A stretch of DNA of 64,000 nt. Origin: Alphaproteobacteria bacterium (GTDB lineage: Bacteria > Pseudomonadota > Alphaproteobacteria > Micavibrionales > Micavibrionaceae). A program made the position numbers and the translations under genes. Shown piece by piece: positions 21,406 to 29,048 of this stretch; within the stretch, counting starts at the first letter, position 1, and every line of letters starts with the position of its first letter. Below the pieces are notes generated by a model. That model was given only the letters and a program-made list of their open reading frames with translations. It was not told the DNA's origin and searched no databases. The stretch lies in assembly GCA_017999645.1 (NCBI GenBank), contig JAGNLJ010000002.1, positions 168,757 through 232,756 of the forward strand, in the 5' to 3' direction.

Positions 21406-22850
21406 GCTTTCAACTCCCTTATCGCCTTTGCGGCTTCTGTGACGTCATCAAATGGTTCAGTGTGGTCTTCAAAAATCTGTCCCTGCTCGTGACCCTTGCC
21501 GGCGATCACCAGCACATCCCCCTTGCCAAGGTTTTTTACAGCTTCCTGAATTGCTTCACGGCGGTTGCCGATTTCTTTTGCGCCTGCGGCGGCTTTAAGA
21601 ATTTCTTTCCTGATGCTTTCCGGATTTTCCGAGCGCGGATTGTCGTCGGTGACGATCACCTTGTCCGCGAGCTTTGAGGCGATCTCACCCATCGCCGGGC
21701 GTTTCGAGCGATCGCGATCGCCGCCGCAGCCGAATAGACAAACCAGTTTTCCGCTTGTGTGCGGGCGCAGGGCTTCCAGAACATTTTTTAGCGCATCAGG
21801 TGTGTGCGCGTAATCGACATAAACCGCCGCGCCTTTCGCGTGACCGGGCACGAGCTGCAATCTTCCCGGCGGCCCTTGGAGCTTTGACAGCGCCTGAACA
21901 TAGAAATAGACGACTTCCTGATCGTCCGGCGTTTCGGCGATAACAATGCCTAGCGCGCAGAGCGCGTTCATCATCTGAAAGGCGCCGACGATGGGGAACT
22001 GTACTTCGTATGATTTACCGAAAATTTCGAGTTTCAATTGCTTGCCGCCGGGTTTCGGCTGTGCAGAAATAATTTTTATATCTTCACCGCTACGACCATA
22101 TGAAATCACACTACAACCGCGCTTCTCGGCCAGTTTTTTCAGCTTCTCAAATTCCGGCGTGTCGGCATTCAATATAGCTGTACCGGATTTATCCAGAACC
22201 TCTGCGAACAGGCGTGCCTTCGCTTCGAAGTAATTATCCATGTCGGCGTGGTAATCGATGTGATCCCAACTCAAATTCGTATACGCCGCCGCCTTGACCT
22301 GCACACCATCGAGGCGGTGCTGATGGAGGCCGATGCTTGAAGCTTCCATTACAAGGTGCGTGACTTTCACGGCGGCGAGATCGGCCAGCTCTGCTTGTAA
22401 CGAAACCGGGTCGGGCGTGGTGAGCGAACCGGAGCGCACCGTGTCACCCATTCTGACTCCCAACGTGCCGATGCTAGCCGCCTTGAGGCCGCGCAGTTTC
22501 CACAGGTCGCGAGCAAAATGCACCGTTGAAGTTTTTCCGTTCGTGCCGGTGACGGCGGCTATAAATCCCGGCTGGTTGCCGTAAAACTCCGCCGCAAGCA
22601 GAGCCAGTTTCCTGCGCGGATTATCATCGGTGATCAACTCCACATCATCCGTACCATCGGGAAGCATCGCGCCGGTTGGCGCTAAAATCGCACTTGCACC
22701 GTTACGAATGGCATCCTCAATGAATTTTCTTCCGTCCATCTTCGATCCTGGGAGCGCAGCGAATAGAAAGCCGCGTTTCACCGCGCGGCTGTCCTGCGTC
22801 AGGCCCGCCAGCTTTTTCACGTCGAATTTGCCGAGACCCATTTTAATCAT
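21402..22850 (-). CDS. murE: UDP-MurNAc-tripeptide synthetase MurE
   Basis: MurE adds the third residue of the stem peptide. The 482-residue protein has the P-loop VTGTNGKTSTVHFA, MEASSIGLHQHRLDG, and LSWDHIDYHADMDNYF with the conserved residues around it. The DDNPRSE motif marks enzymes specific for meso-diaminopimelate. The C-terminal GKGHEQGQIF is typical. The start overlaps ftsI by 8 nt. Confidence 0.97.
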   Translation of the reverse strand: MIKMGLGKFDVKKLAGLTQDSRAVKRGFLFAALPGSKMDGRKFIEDAIRNGASAILAPTGAMLPDGTDDVELITDDNPRRKLALLAAEFYGNQPGFIAAVTGTNGKTSTVHFARDLWKLRGLKAASIGTLGVRMGDTVRSGSLTTPDPVSLQAELADLAAVKVTHLVMEASSIGLHQHRLDGVQVKAAAYTNLSWDHIDYHADMDNYFEAKARLFAEVLDKSGTAILNADTPEFEKLKKLAEKRGCSVISYGRSGEDIKIISAQPKPGGKQLKLEIFGKSYEVQFPIVGAFQMMNALCALGIVIAETPDDQEVVYFYVQALSKLQGPPGRLQLVPGHAKGAAVYVDYAHTPDALKNVLEALRPHTSGKLVCLFGCGGDRDRSKRPAMGEIASKLADKVIVTDDNPRSENPESIRKEILKAAAGAKEIGNRREAIQEAVKNLGKGDVLVIAGKGHEQGQIFEDHTEPFDDVTEAAKAIRELKA

Positions 22851-24561
22851 GGCCCTTCACCGTCACATATTGTTTCAGCGATGCCGATAAATCCGCCTGC
22901 TCCGATGTTCTTTCCGGCTTGATACCGAGAATAGCCGCCATTGATGCCACGACCCGTGCCACCGCAGGCGCGCCGACCCAGCCGCCCGTTGCATAACCGA
23001 AACTTTTCTTCGTCGGCTTCGGTCCGTCGATCACGATGAAAACCGCATATTCCGGCTTCTCGACCGGGAACACGCCGATGAAGGATGAAAGCAATTGCGA
23101 CTGGTCGTAACCGCGCCCGCTTTGCTGCTCTGCCGTACCCGTCTTGCCGCCGACGCGGTAGCCCGGCACATCGGCCTTCTCGCCGGTACCTTCAGTTACA
23201 ACGAGGCGCATCAGCTGGCGCATGCGGTGCACGGTCTGCGCCGAAACAACACGCAATGATTCATCGCGCGCGTTTTCTTCGGCTTTTTTGTTCAACACGA
23301 GATGCGGGGCGACGAGATAACCGCCATTAACAATCGAAGCCACCGCTGCCGTCATTTGCAGCGGCGTCGTCGCGATGCCGTGACCGTATGATGCAGTCAA
23401 AGTGTTAATCTCACGCCACGGATGCGGTACCAGTGGCTTGCCGACTTCCGGAATTTCGAGATTCATTTTTTCTGTCAGACCAAGATCGTCGTAGAAATCC
23501 TTCATCCTGTCGGTTCCAACCGCCTGCCCCATCATCGCCGCGCCGATATTTGACGAATACATGAAGACTTCCGGAATCGTCAGAATGCGGTCCTCGGCGT
23601 GATAGTCATTGATCGTGAATCTTCCGCGCTTGATCGGCTCGCGTGCGTCGAAGCTCGCATTCATGCCGACATTGTGCGTCTCAAGAAATGCCGCAGTTGA
23701 AAAAATCTTGAAGACCGAACCCAGTTCGTACGTCCCGAGGCTGACACGGTTGAACATTTTTTTGCTGTTTTCATTGATATCGCCGTTGGGATCAAAATCC
23801 GGCAACGAAACCCCGGCCAGAACTTCGCCGGTATTTACATTCATAATAATCCCTGCACCGCCCGCAGCGTGGAAATCATCTATTGCCTTGTCCATTTCCC
23901 GGCGCAGGGCGTGCTGCAATCTCACGTCCAGCGTCAGCGCCACCGGCTTGCCTTCCGAGAGCAGCTCGTTAAAACTTTTCTCGATCCCGGCCAGCCCCTC
24001 GCTCCCAGTGCCCGCATAACCAACAAAATGCGAGGTCAGCGCCCCTTGCGGATAAACACGGCGGTCTTCGTATTTAAATGCCAGTCCCGGCTCACCGAGT
24101 TTCAGCACCTCATGTTGTTCCTGTGGCGTCAGGCTGTATTTCAGGTGAACGAAACGCCCACCCTTCTGGAAGCGGCGCAGCGTTTCGCCATATTCAAGAT
24201 CGGGAAAAATCCGCGCAAGATTTTCAGCTGCTTTTTGTGAGTCGGAAATGAGATGCGGATCAGCATAGAGCGAAGCCGTCTTGATCGTGGTGGCGAGCAA
24301 TTCGCCGTTGCGGTCCGTAATATCAGCGCGCATGATGCCGCCTGCATTTGCCGCTTCCTCCTGCACGATGCCGTTATCAACCAGCGCTGCAGGCTTTCCC
24401 TGGATAACCATCAAATCCACTGCGCGCGCAGCGAGGAACATATAGGCAAAAATAAAGCATGCGCCCATCAGGACAAGGCGCCCGCGCGCAAGATCGAGCG
24501 AGGAGCTTTTTTCCCCAATCAACTTGATGGCATGGCGGCGCGCCTGCTTGAGGAAAATCAT
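22843..24561 (-). CDS. ftsI: Septal transpeptidase FtsI (PBP3)
   Basis: FtsI crosslinks septal peptidoglycan and pairs with FtsW. The 572-residue protein has a short basic tail and one membrane helix at about 30-46. The pedestal domain includes RADITDRNGELLATT. The catalytic motifs are SVFK at 282-285 (Ser282), SSN in MYSSNIGAAMMG and KTG in GGKTGTAEQQSG. It overlaps ftsL by 4 nt and murE by 8 nt. Confidence 0.97.
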   Translation of the reverse strand: MIFLKQARRHAIKLIGEKSSSLDLARGRLVLMGACFIFAYMFLAARAVDLMVIQGKPAALVDNGIVQEEAANAGGIMRADITDRNGELLATTIKTASLYADPHLISDSQKAAENLARIFPDLEYGETLRRFQKGGRFVHLKYSLTPQEQHEVLKLGEPGLAFKYEDRRVYPQGALTSHFVGYAGTGSEGLAGIEKSFNELLSEGKPVALTLDVRLQHALRREMDKAIDDFHAAGGAGIIMNVNTGEVLAGVSLPDFDPNGDINENSKKMFNRVSLGTYELGSVFKIFSTAAFLETHNVGMNASFDAREPIKRGRFTINDYHAEDRILTIPEVFMYSSNIGAAMMGQAVGTDRMKDFYDDLGLTEKMNLEIPEVGKPLVPHPWREINTLTASYGHGIATTPLQMTAAVASIVNGGYLVAPHLVLNKKAEENARDESLRVVSAQTVHRMRQLMRLVVTEGTGEKADVPGYRVGGKTGTAEQQSGRGYDQSQLLSSFIGVFPVEKPEYAVFIVIDGPKPTKKSFGYATGGWVGAPAVARVVASMAAILGIKPERTSEQADLSASLKQYVTVKGHD

Positions 24562-25010
24562 TCGCTGCCCTCTTTTGAAACTTGCTTCAGAAGATCGTCG
24601 AGGGATTTTTCTTTAGGGAGATTTTTAAGCGGGAGGATTTTGGCGGGCGGCGGGGTTGGTTTTGGGGAGGGAACAGGTGTGAAGGAAGCCGGTTGCGCCT
24701 GCATGGGGGATTCCACAGGCGGCTCGGTTTTTGCGGGAATTTCCGTGCCGTCTTTGGAAATATGGCCGGGATCGGGAGGCGAAAGCTTGAGATATTGCCG
24801 CGCCAGTGTCTCGAGGCGGCCAGGGCTGTTCAGAAACGCCCACTCGGTTTTCAGGATGCGTATGGAATCATTCTCGTGGTTAACATCGGCTGTTATGGCG
24901 GCAAGCTCAACCTCGCTCTGCTGAACGTTCTGCGATGTCTGCAACAGCATTGATCCGGCCAGAACCGCCAGCGCGTAAATAAAAACCGTGCGGAGGCGGA
25001 TTTTCTTCAT
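24558..25010 (-). CDS. ftsL: FtsL-like cell division protein with proline-rich tail
   Basis: FtsL is a small bitopic division protein whose coiled coil joins FtsB and FtsQ. This 150-residue protein has a basic start (MKKIRLRT), one membrane helix (about 8-25), then a coiled-coil-like stretch (VELAAITADVNHENDSIRIL) ending in WAFLNSPGRLETLA, which fits FtsL. The last 70 residues are proline- and lysine-rich, longer than in E. coli FtsL. Position between rsmH and ftsI supports the name. Confidence 0.85.
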   Translation of the reverse strand: MKKIRLRTVFIYALAVLAGSMLLQTSQNVQQSEVELAAITADVNHENDSIRILKTEWAFLNSPGRLETLARQYLKLSPPDPGHISKDGTEIPAKTEPPVESPMQAQPASFTPVPSPKPTPPPAKILPLKNLPKEKSLDDLLKQVSKEGSE

Positions 25011-25933
25011 GCCGCCCTCCTTACGCCCGCGCGCAGTTTCGCCGAGCGTGCACGCGGATTGCCCCGCGCCTCTTCGTCCGAAGGCTGCACCGATTTTTTT
25101 GATTTAATGTCAAAAACCGGCGTTTCTGTTTCAGGCTGCACCAGCGAATGTCTTGAAACGCCCGGCGCATTGCCTGATTTTTTGCGCAAATGATCCTTCA
25201 CCATGGAATCTTCCAGCGAATGGAATGAAACAATAATCACGCGCCCGCCGGGATTTAGAATTTTCTCTGCTGCGCCGAGCGCACGCTCCAATTCGCCCAG
25301 CTCGTCATTCACGGCAATACGTAATGCCTGAAAAGTTCTTGTCGCCGGGTCGATGTCATCGCCGCTGCGCGGCACGACCGAACGCACCACATCGGCGAGA
25401 TCCGCCGTGGTTTCAAATTTTTTCTCGCGGCGACGCTCGATGATTGTTTTTGCGACACGGCGCGAATGACGTTCCTCGCCGTATTTATAAATCAAATCAG
25501 CCAACTCGCGTTCGGGCATGGAATTCACGATATCCGCCGCTGTCCTGCCGCTGCCCGTATCCATGCGCATGTCCAGCGGCCCATCGAAGCGGAAAGAGAA
25601 CCCGCGCTCCGCCTGGTCGAGCTGCATCGAGGACACGCCGAGATCGAGCACGAAGCCGTCGACTTTTTCAAAGCCCGCGCCTTTCAGCAGGTCTTCTACG
25701 TCTCCGAAGCAGCCCTGAATGAACACCAGCCGCTCGCCATATTTCGCTTTCAAAGTTTTTGCGCGTTCCTGCGCGGATGGATCACGGTCGATAGCGATCA
25801 CCGTGCAATCGGCGCTGTCGAGGAAGGCTTGCGTATAGCCGCCCGCGCCGAATGTGCCGTCCACGTAAACCTCGTCATCCACGGGCTTGAGGTGCGCGAG
25901 CACTTCGTTCAGCATGACGGGGATATGGCTCAT
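25007..25933 (-). CDS. rsmH: 16S rRNA (cytosine(1402)-N4)-methyltransferase RsmH
   Basis: RsmH (MraW) methylates C1402 of 16S rRNA. The 308-residue protein begins SHIPVMLNEVLAHLKP. The SAM-binding motif is VDGTFGAGGYTQAFLD, with DLGVSSMQLDQAERGFSF and FHSLEDSMVKDHLR, all typical of the family. The ATG at 25933 shares one base with the mraZ stop (TGATG). A GTG one codon upstream is the other option. It overlaps ftsL by 4 nt. Confidence 0.96.
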   Translation of the reverse strand: MSHIPVMLNEVLAHLKPVDDEVYVDGTFGAGGYTQAFLDSADCTVIAIDRDPSAQERAKTLKAKYGERLVFIQGCFGDVEDLLKGAGFEKVDGFVLDLGVSSMQLDQAERGFSFRFDGPLDMRMDTGSGRTAADIVNSMPERELADLIYKYGEERHSRRVAKTIIERRREKKFETTADLADVVRSVVPRSGDDIDPATRTFQALRIAVNDELGELERALGAAEKILNPGGRVIIVSFHSLEDSMVKDHLRKKSGNAPGVSRHSLVQPETETPVFDIKSKKSVQPSDEEARGNPRARSAKLRAGVRRAA

Positions 25934-26406
25934 CACGCGCTGCCTTTCGGGATCGTCAGGCCCTGCACTTTGACCTGCGTGCGCGCATCCTCGCGGCGTT
26001 TTTTGAATGTCTTCGGATTCCAGATCTGGAATTTCTTGCCAAGCCCGACGAAATTTGCGCTGCCGTCGATCCCTGCGAAATCCAGCAGCTCCTTCGGCAG
26101 GACGATGCGACCGTCGCCGTCGAAAGGCAGTTGAACGCTATCTCCGAACACCGCCGTCGCGAGATCGTCCTGCGAGTCCGAGAATAAATCGAAATGATCT
26201 AAACGCTGGCCGATCTCTTCCATGAACGACCACGAAAATCCTTCGAGCGCGGTGTGATGGTTCGAGCGGAACACAACAACGCCCTGGAAATTTTCCGACG
26301 CCAGCGCCGAGCGGAATTGCGCCGGGACCGAAACACGGCCCTTCTTGTCCACCTTGTTCAGATATGTCGAAAGAAACAAAGCCATGCCCGAATTCGCAAC
26401 CTTCAT
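25933..26406 (-). CDS. mraZ: Transcriptional regulator MraZ
   Basis: MraZ is a DNA-binding protein with two AbrB-like folds that represses its own dcw operon in E. coli. The 157-residue protein shows two copies of the family motif DxxGR: KVDKKGRVSVP near the start and DGDGRIVLPKELL near residue 100. The start could be ATG 26406 or an internal ATG at 26385 (MALFLSTYLNK), which would match homolog lengths better. Five regularly spaced boxes upstream (26460-26503) are the likely operator. It is the first gene of the dcw run. Confidence 0.94.
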   Translation of the reverse strand: MKVANSGMALFLSTYLNKVDKKGRVSVPAQFRSALASENFQGVVVFRSNHHTALEGFSWSFMEEIGQRLDHFDLFSDSQDDLATAVFGDSVQLPFDGDGRIVLPKELLDFAGIDGSANFVGLGKKFQIWNPKTFKKRREDARTQVKVQGLTIPKGSA

Positions 26407-26407
26407 G

Positions 26408-26426
26408 AGAGGAGCTTTTCTCCTCT
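26408..26426 (-). promoter_or_regulatory. Hairpin that holds the mraZ ribosome-binding site
   Basis: Immediately before the mraZ ATG, the message reads AGAGGAG-AAAAG-CTCCTCT, a perfect 7-bp stem with a 5-nt loop. The 5' arm is the only strong Shine-Dalgarno sequence near the gene. When folded it would be hidden; its spacing to ATG 26406 is 13 nt when unfolded. A translational switch is possible but inferred. Confidence 0.45.
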
Positions 26427-26459
26427 TTATGTAAAAATTACCCCTGATCCGCCCCGAGA

Positions 26460-26503
26460 TGGAAGTTCATGGATATTTATGGGATAGCATGGGTTTTTAT
26501 GGA
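26460..26503. promoter_or_regulatory. Five-box MraZ operator with 10-bp period
   Basis: On the plus strand TGGA, TGGA, TGGG, TGGG and TGGA start at 26460, 26470, 26480, 26490 and 26500, exactly one helical turn apart. Known MraZ operators are TGGG-type direct repeats with about 10-bp spacing next to the mraZ promoter. The array covers the proposed -10 element and start point, so binding should block transcription of mraZ and the dcw genes. Confidence 0.75.
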
Positions 26504-26510
26504 GCGTCAA
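26482..26510 (-). promoter_or_regulatory. Proposed mraZ (dcw) promoter
   Basis: On the minus strand TTGACG (26510-26505) is followed after 17 nt by CTATCC (26487-26482), a good sigma-70 type pair for an alphaproteobacterium. The start point would be near 26475, about 70 nt before the mraZ ATG. The MraZ boxes overlap the spacer, the -10 and the start point. Confidence 0.5.
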
Positions 26511-26583
26511 CGTAGCCACTGTCGCTCTCAGCGACTTATCCCCTGATGGTTGAAATAAAAGGAAAAAATGGGGCTGAAATGAA

Positions 26584-26615
26584 GAAAGACCGCCCGTTTA
26601 CGCGAGCGGCCTTTC
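26584..26615 (-). terminator. Terminator hairpin of rnpB
   Basis: On the minus strand GAAAGGCCGCTCG-cgtaaa-CGGGCGGTCTTTC forms a 13-bp stem with two G-U pairs and a 6-nt loop. It lies just after the 3' end of the RNase P RNA. The U tract after it is weak (TTCATTTC). Confidence 0.7.
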
Positions 26616-26619
26616 ATAG

Positions 26620-26980
26620 ATACATCAGAGGATCTGTAAGCCGGGTTCTGTCCTCTTGCGAGGGACGGCCATTCATCTGGGATGTCTGTTACCAGACACC
26701 TCGAGCGACCTACCCGGACTGCGGCGTGAAAATGCGCCTGTTAAGTCAATAACCTGCAGTCCCTATTTGGTCTTGCTTCCAGCGAGGTTTACCGTGCCGT
26801 TCCTGTTACCACGAACGCGGTGGGCTCTTACCCCACCCTTTCACCCTTACCTGCAAGCAGGCGGTTTGCTTTCTGTTGCACTGTCTGTCGGCTTGCGCCG
26901 CCCGGGCGTTACCCGGCGCTGTATTTCCATGAAGCCCGGACTTTCCTCCCCTTGCGGAGCGACCATCCGATCTTCTGACG
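26620..26980 (-). ncRNA. rnpB: RNase P RNA, class A
   Basis: The catalytic RNA of RNase P, which matures tRNA 5' ends. On the minus strand the 5' part holds the invariant GAGGAAAGTCCGGGCTTCAT, the middle holds GGGTGAAAGGGTGGGGTAAG and GGTAAACC, and the 3' part holds ACAGAACCCGGCTTACAG. The P1 helix can be seen closing both ends: TCAGAaGATC pairs with GATCcTCTGA, which sets the ends near 26980 and 26622. Length about 360 nt, normal for class A. Confidence 0.95.
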
Positions 26981-26987
26981 AAGCGGG

Positions 26988-27016
26988 ACTATGAGGGAAA
27001 AATATTAAAAATTCAA
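26988..27016 (-). promoter_or_regulatory. Proposed rnpB promoter
   Basis: On the minus strand TTGAAT (27016-27011), a 17-nt AT-rich spacer, then CATAGT (26993-26988). The predicted start point, about 7 nt past the -10, agrees with the rnpB 5' end near 26980 that was placed from the P1 helix. Confidence 0.5.
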
Positions 27017-27022
27017 GAAATA

Positions 27023-27046
27023 CCGGGATCCCGGCTTTCGCTGGGA
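27023..27046. repeat. Short palindromic repeat fragment after ampD
   Basis: Contains the perfect palindrome CCGGGATCCCGG and an overlapping hairpin TCCCGGC-tttc-GCTGGGA. It lies 10 nt past the ampD stop and just upstream of the rnpB promoter. It resembles one arm of the CCCGGCxxxxGCCGGG elements found elsewhere in the window, so it may be a truncated copy. Confidence 0.5.
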
Positions 27047-27056
27047 CTGCGCTGCG

Positions 27057-27779
27057 CTAGGTTTTGACGGTTTTCTTCAGCCGGATCAATGCTTCCAGCC
27101 GTGCGGCGCTAAGAAGGTCCGTTTTCAGTGGGTCTTCGTCTTCCTTGAATTTTTCCGGGTAAAAATGCCGGTGATAGGCCTTCAGAACCTCCTCGAACGG
27201 CGCTCTGGGGTCATAGCCATAGGCCTTCAGATGGTCGTGAAAGACCTTTTTGTCGTTCAGCAATTCCTTGGCGGCGTTGAAATCCATTTCGCGTGAAAAA
27301 GCCCAGAGCCCGACAAATTCCTCGGCCAGTCGCTCCCATGGGAACAATTCGCCCGGGTCTTCCTTGCGGCGGGGCGCGATGTCGGAATGACCAAGCACGT
27401 TACAGGATTTGATTTTGTATTTCTGGATGAGGCCCAGACATAATTCGATAACCGCATCGATTTGCTTATCCGGAAATTCCTTATAGCCGAACTCATGGCC
27501 CGGATTGACGATCTCGATGCCGATGGAATGCGAGTTCACGTCGACGATCTCATCCCAGTATGAAGTGCCCGCGTGCCAGGCGCGCTTGTCCTCATCCACC
27601 AACGCATGAAGCTTGCCGTTCTCTTCAACAACGTAATGCGCGCTGACCTTACTCTCGGGATCGCAGAGCCGCTCCAGCGCCGCCTTGGCGCTTTTCATGC
27701 CGGTGTAGTGCAGGATAATCAGTGAAGGTTTTACCCCGTGCCTGCGGTCGTCAAAATTAGTGGAGCCGTGCCTGTTCAT
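27057..27779 (-). CDS. ampD: N-acetylmuramoyl-L-alanine amidase, AmpD type
   Basis: Cytoplasmic AmpD cleaves anhydro-muropeptides in cell wall recycling. The protein (240 residues from ATG 27779) has no signal peptide. Zinc ligands of the amidase_2/PGRP fold: the His in SLIILHYTGM, and the His in NVLGHSDIAPRRKEDPGE, with the catalytic-region AWHAGTSYW and SIGIEIVNPGHEF. The C-terminal 90 residues (YGYDPRAPFEEVLKAYHRHF) look like the short peptidoglycan-binding-like helical tail seen in alphaproteobacterial homologs. An in-frame TTG two codons upstream is an alternative start. Confidence 0.93.
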   Translation of the reverse strand: MNRHGSTNFDDRRHGVKPSLIILHYTGMKSAKAALERLCDPESKVSAHYVVEENGKLHALVDEDKRAWHAGTSYWDEIVDVNSHSIGIEIVNPGHEFGYKEFPDKQIDAVIELCLGLIQKYKIKSCNVLGHSDIAPRRKEDPGELFPWERLAEEFVGLWAFSREMDFNAAKELLNDKKVFHDHLKAYGYDPRAPFEEVLKAYHRHFYPEKFKEDEDPLKTDLLSAARLEALIRLKKTVKT

Positions 27780-27859
27780 GATCAAAGGGTAACGCGGGGG
27801 CCACCCGTATTCAATACGCCTTGGTTTGTGAAGTCCCGGAACTATGTTAGTTTAGAGCC

Positions 27860-28477
27860 ATGCTGAAAGTCGCAAGAACACTGATTTTGTTTATGTTTAT
27901 CGCTTTGTTTGCGCCAAGCGCCATGGCCGCAAACGGAAAGGATCTCATGGATACGAAACCCGAAGGATACCCGGTCGCGATTTTCGCGGGCGGCTGTTTC
28001 TGGTGCACCGAGAGCGAATACCGGCGGCTGGATGGCGTGCTGTTCACCCGCGTCGGCTATATCGGCGGGCACATGGACAACCCGAAATACGAAGACACGC
28101 ATGACAGCAAGAGCGGCCATGCCGAAGCTGTGGAAGTGACTTACGACCCGAAAAGAATATCCTACCGCAAGCTCGTGGATTTTTTCCTGACCGAGGCGCA
28201 CGACCCGACGCAGTTAAACCGCCAGGGTCCGGATGTCGGCACCCAATACCGCTCGGCGATTTTCTATGCGAACGAGGATGAAAAGAAAATCGCACAGGAC
28301 GCGATTGATGATTTAACCAAGGCAAAAAAATACGACAAGCCGATTGTGACGACGCTTGAGGCGGCGGGCACGTTCTGGCTGGGTGAAGACTATCACCAGC
28401 AATATTTCGAGAAATACGAAAAGAAAAACGGGCAGCCGCACATCACGGACTGGCTGCATAGGCAGAATAGAAAATAA
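27860..28477 (+). CDS. msrA: Peptide methionine sulfoxide reductase MsrA, exported
   Basis: MsrA repairs methionine-S-sulfoxide in proteins. The 205-residue protein has a signal peptide (first 24 residues, hydrophobic ILFMFIALFAPSAMA), so it probably acts in the periplasm. The active site is GGCFWCTESEY with catalytic Cys46 and Cys49. GYIGGHMDNPKYEDT, HAEAVEVTYDP and FFLTEAHDPTQLNRQGPDVG match the family. It is divergent from ampD with 80 nt between, and ends 4 nt before the convergent membrane protein gene. Confidence 0.95.
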   Translation: MLKVARTLILFMFIALFAPSAMAANGKDLMDTKPEGYPVAIFAGGCFWCTESEYRRLDGVLFTRVGYIGGHMDNPKYEDTHDSKSGHAEAVEVTYDPKRISYRKLVDFFLTEAHDPTQLNRQGPDVGTQYRSAIFYANEDEKKIAQDAIDDLTKAKKYDKPIVTTLEAAGTFWLGEDYHQQYFEKYEKKNGQPHITDWLHRQNRK

Positions 28478-28481
28478 GTGA

Positions 28482-29048
28482 TTATTCAGAGGGCCAAGCG
28501 ATATAATTATTTAGCGGAGGCCAGATTTTCTCTCCAAGAATTTGTACACCCAGAAGAATCGCAAGATATATAATCATTAGAATTATTGATTGCATGACGC
28601 TAACGCCTCCAAATCTTTGGATATATTTCTGCTTTCCTGCCTCGGAATAGTTTTTGATCTTATGCATTTCCTCAAGAACGTGGCCGAAATACAAACCTTT
28701 ACTCGTAATACTCAGCGCAACAAAAGCGCCGATGTAAGCACCCACTGGTAGATCCTGGTGCATAGCGGCCTCAATAAAACTTATTACGCACATAAACGCG
28801 AGCAAAGCGGCCCATACCTTATACATTTTTCTATAGGCAAACCACGCAGGCGTAATCACAAGCGCCAAAAGATTGAAATGCAGACTAAATATTACGCGGC
28901 GTGGCTCATGCTTTTTGGCGTAATCGCTCAACCAGATATCACTATATTCGTCGTAATTTTTACCTACAAATGCGCGAACATCATCGCTTGCGACAAAATC
29001 ACGAACATTCAAATTATCATATAGATTTTTGCGCTCTTCTGCTTTCAT
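28482..29048 (-). CDS. DUF2628-like membrane protein
   Basis: A 188-residue protein with a soluble N-terminal part (about 1-52) and four hydrophobic segments (about 56-70, 78-93, 100-117 and 150-172). The stretch SLHFNLLALVITPAWFAYRKMYKVWAA resembles the DUF2628 pattern of a short soluble head followed by WxxYRKMW-like residues. Function unknown. It overlaps the ileS stop by 4 nt (ATGA), so it is translated with ileS. Confidence 0.65.
   Translation of the reverse strand: MKAEERKNLYDNLNVRDFVASDDVRAFVGKNYDEYSDIWLSDYAKKHEPRRVIFSLHFNLLALVITPAWFAYRKMYKVWAALLAFMCVISFIEAAMHQDLPVGAYIGAFVALSITSKGLYFGHVLEEMHKIKNYSEAGKQKYIQRFGGVSVMQSIILMIIYLAILLGVQILGEKIWPPLNNYIAWPSE

Noticed and set aside
20965..21600. 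A frameshifted full-length murF
   Set aside because: No P-loop or N-terminal MurF sequence appears in any frame upstream, because murE occupies that space without a break.
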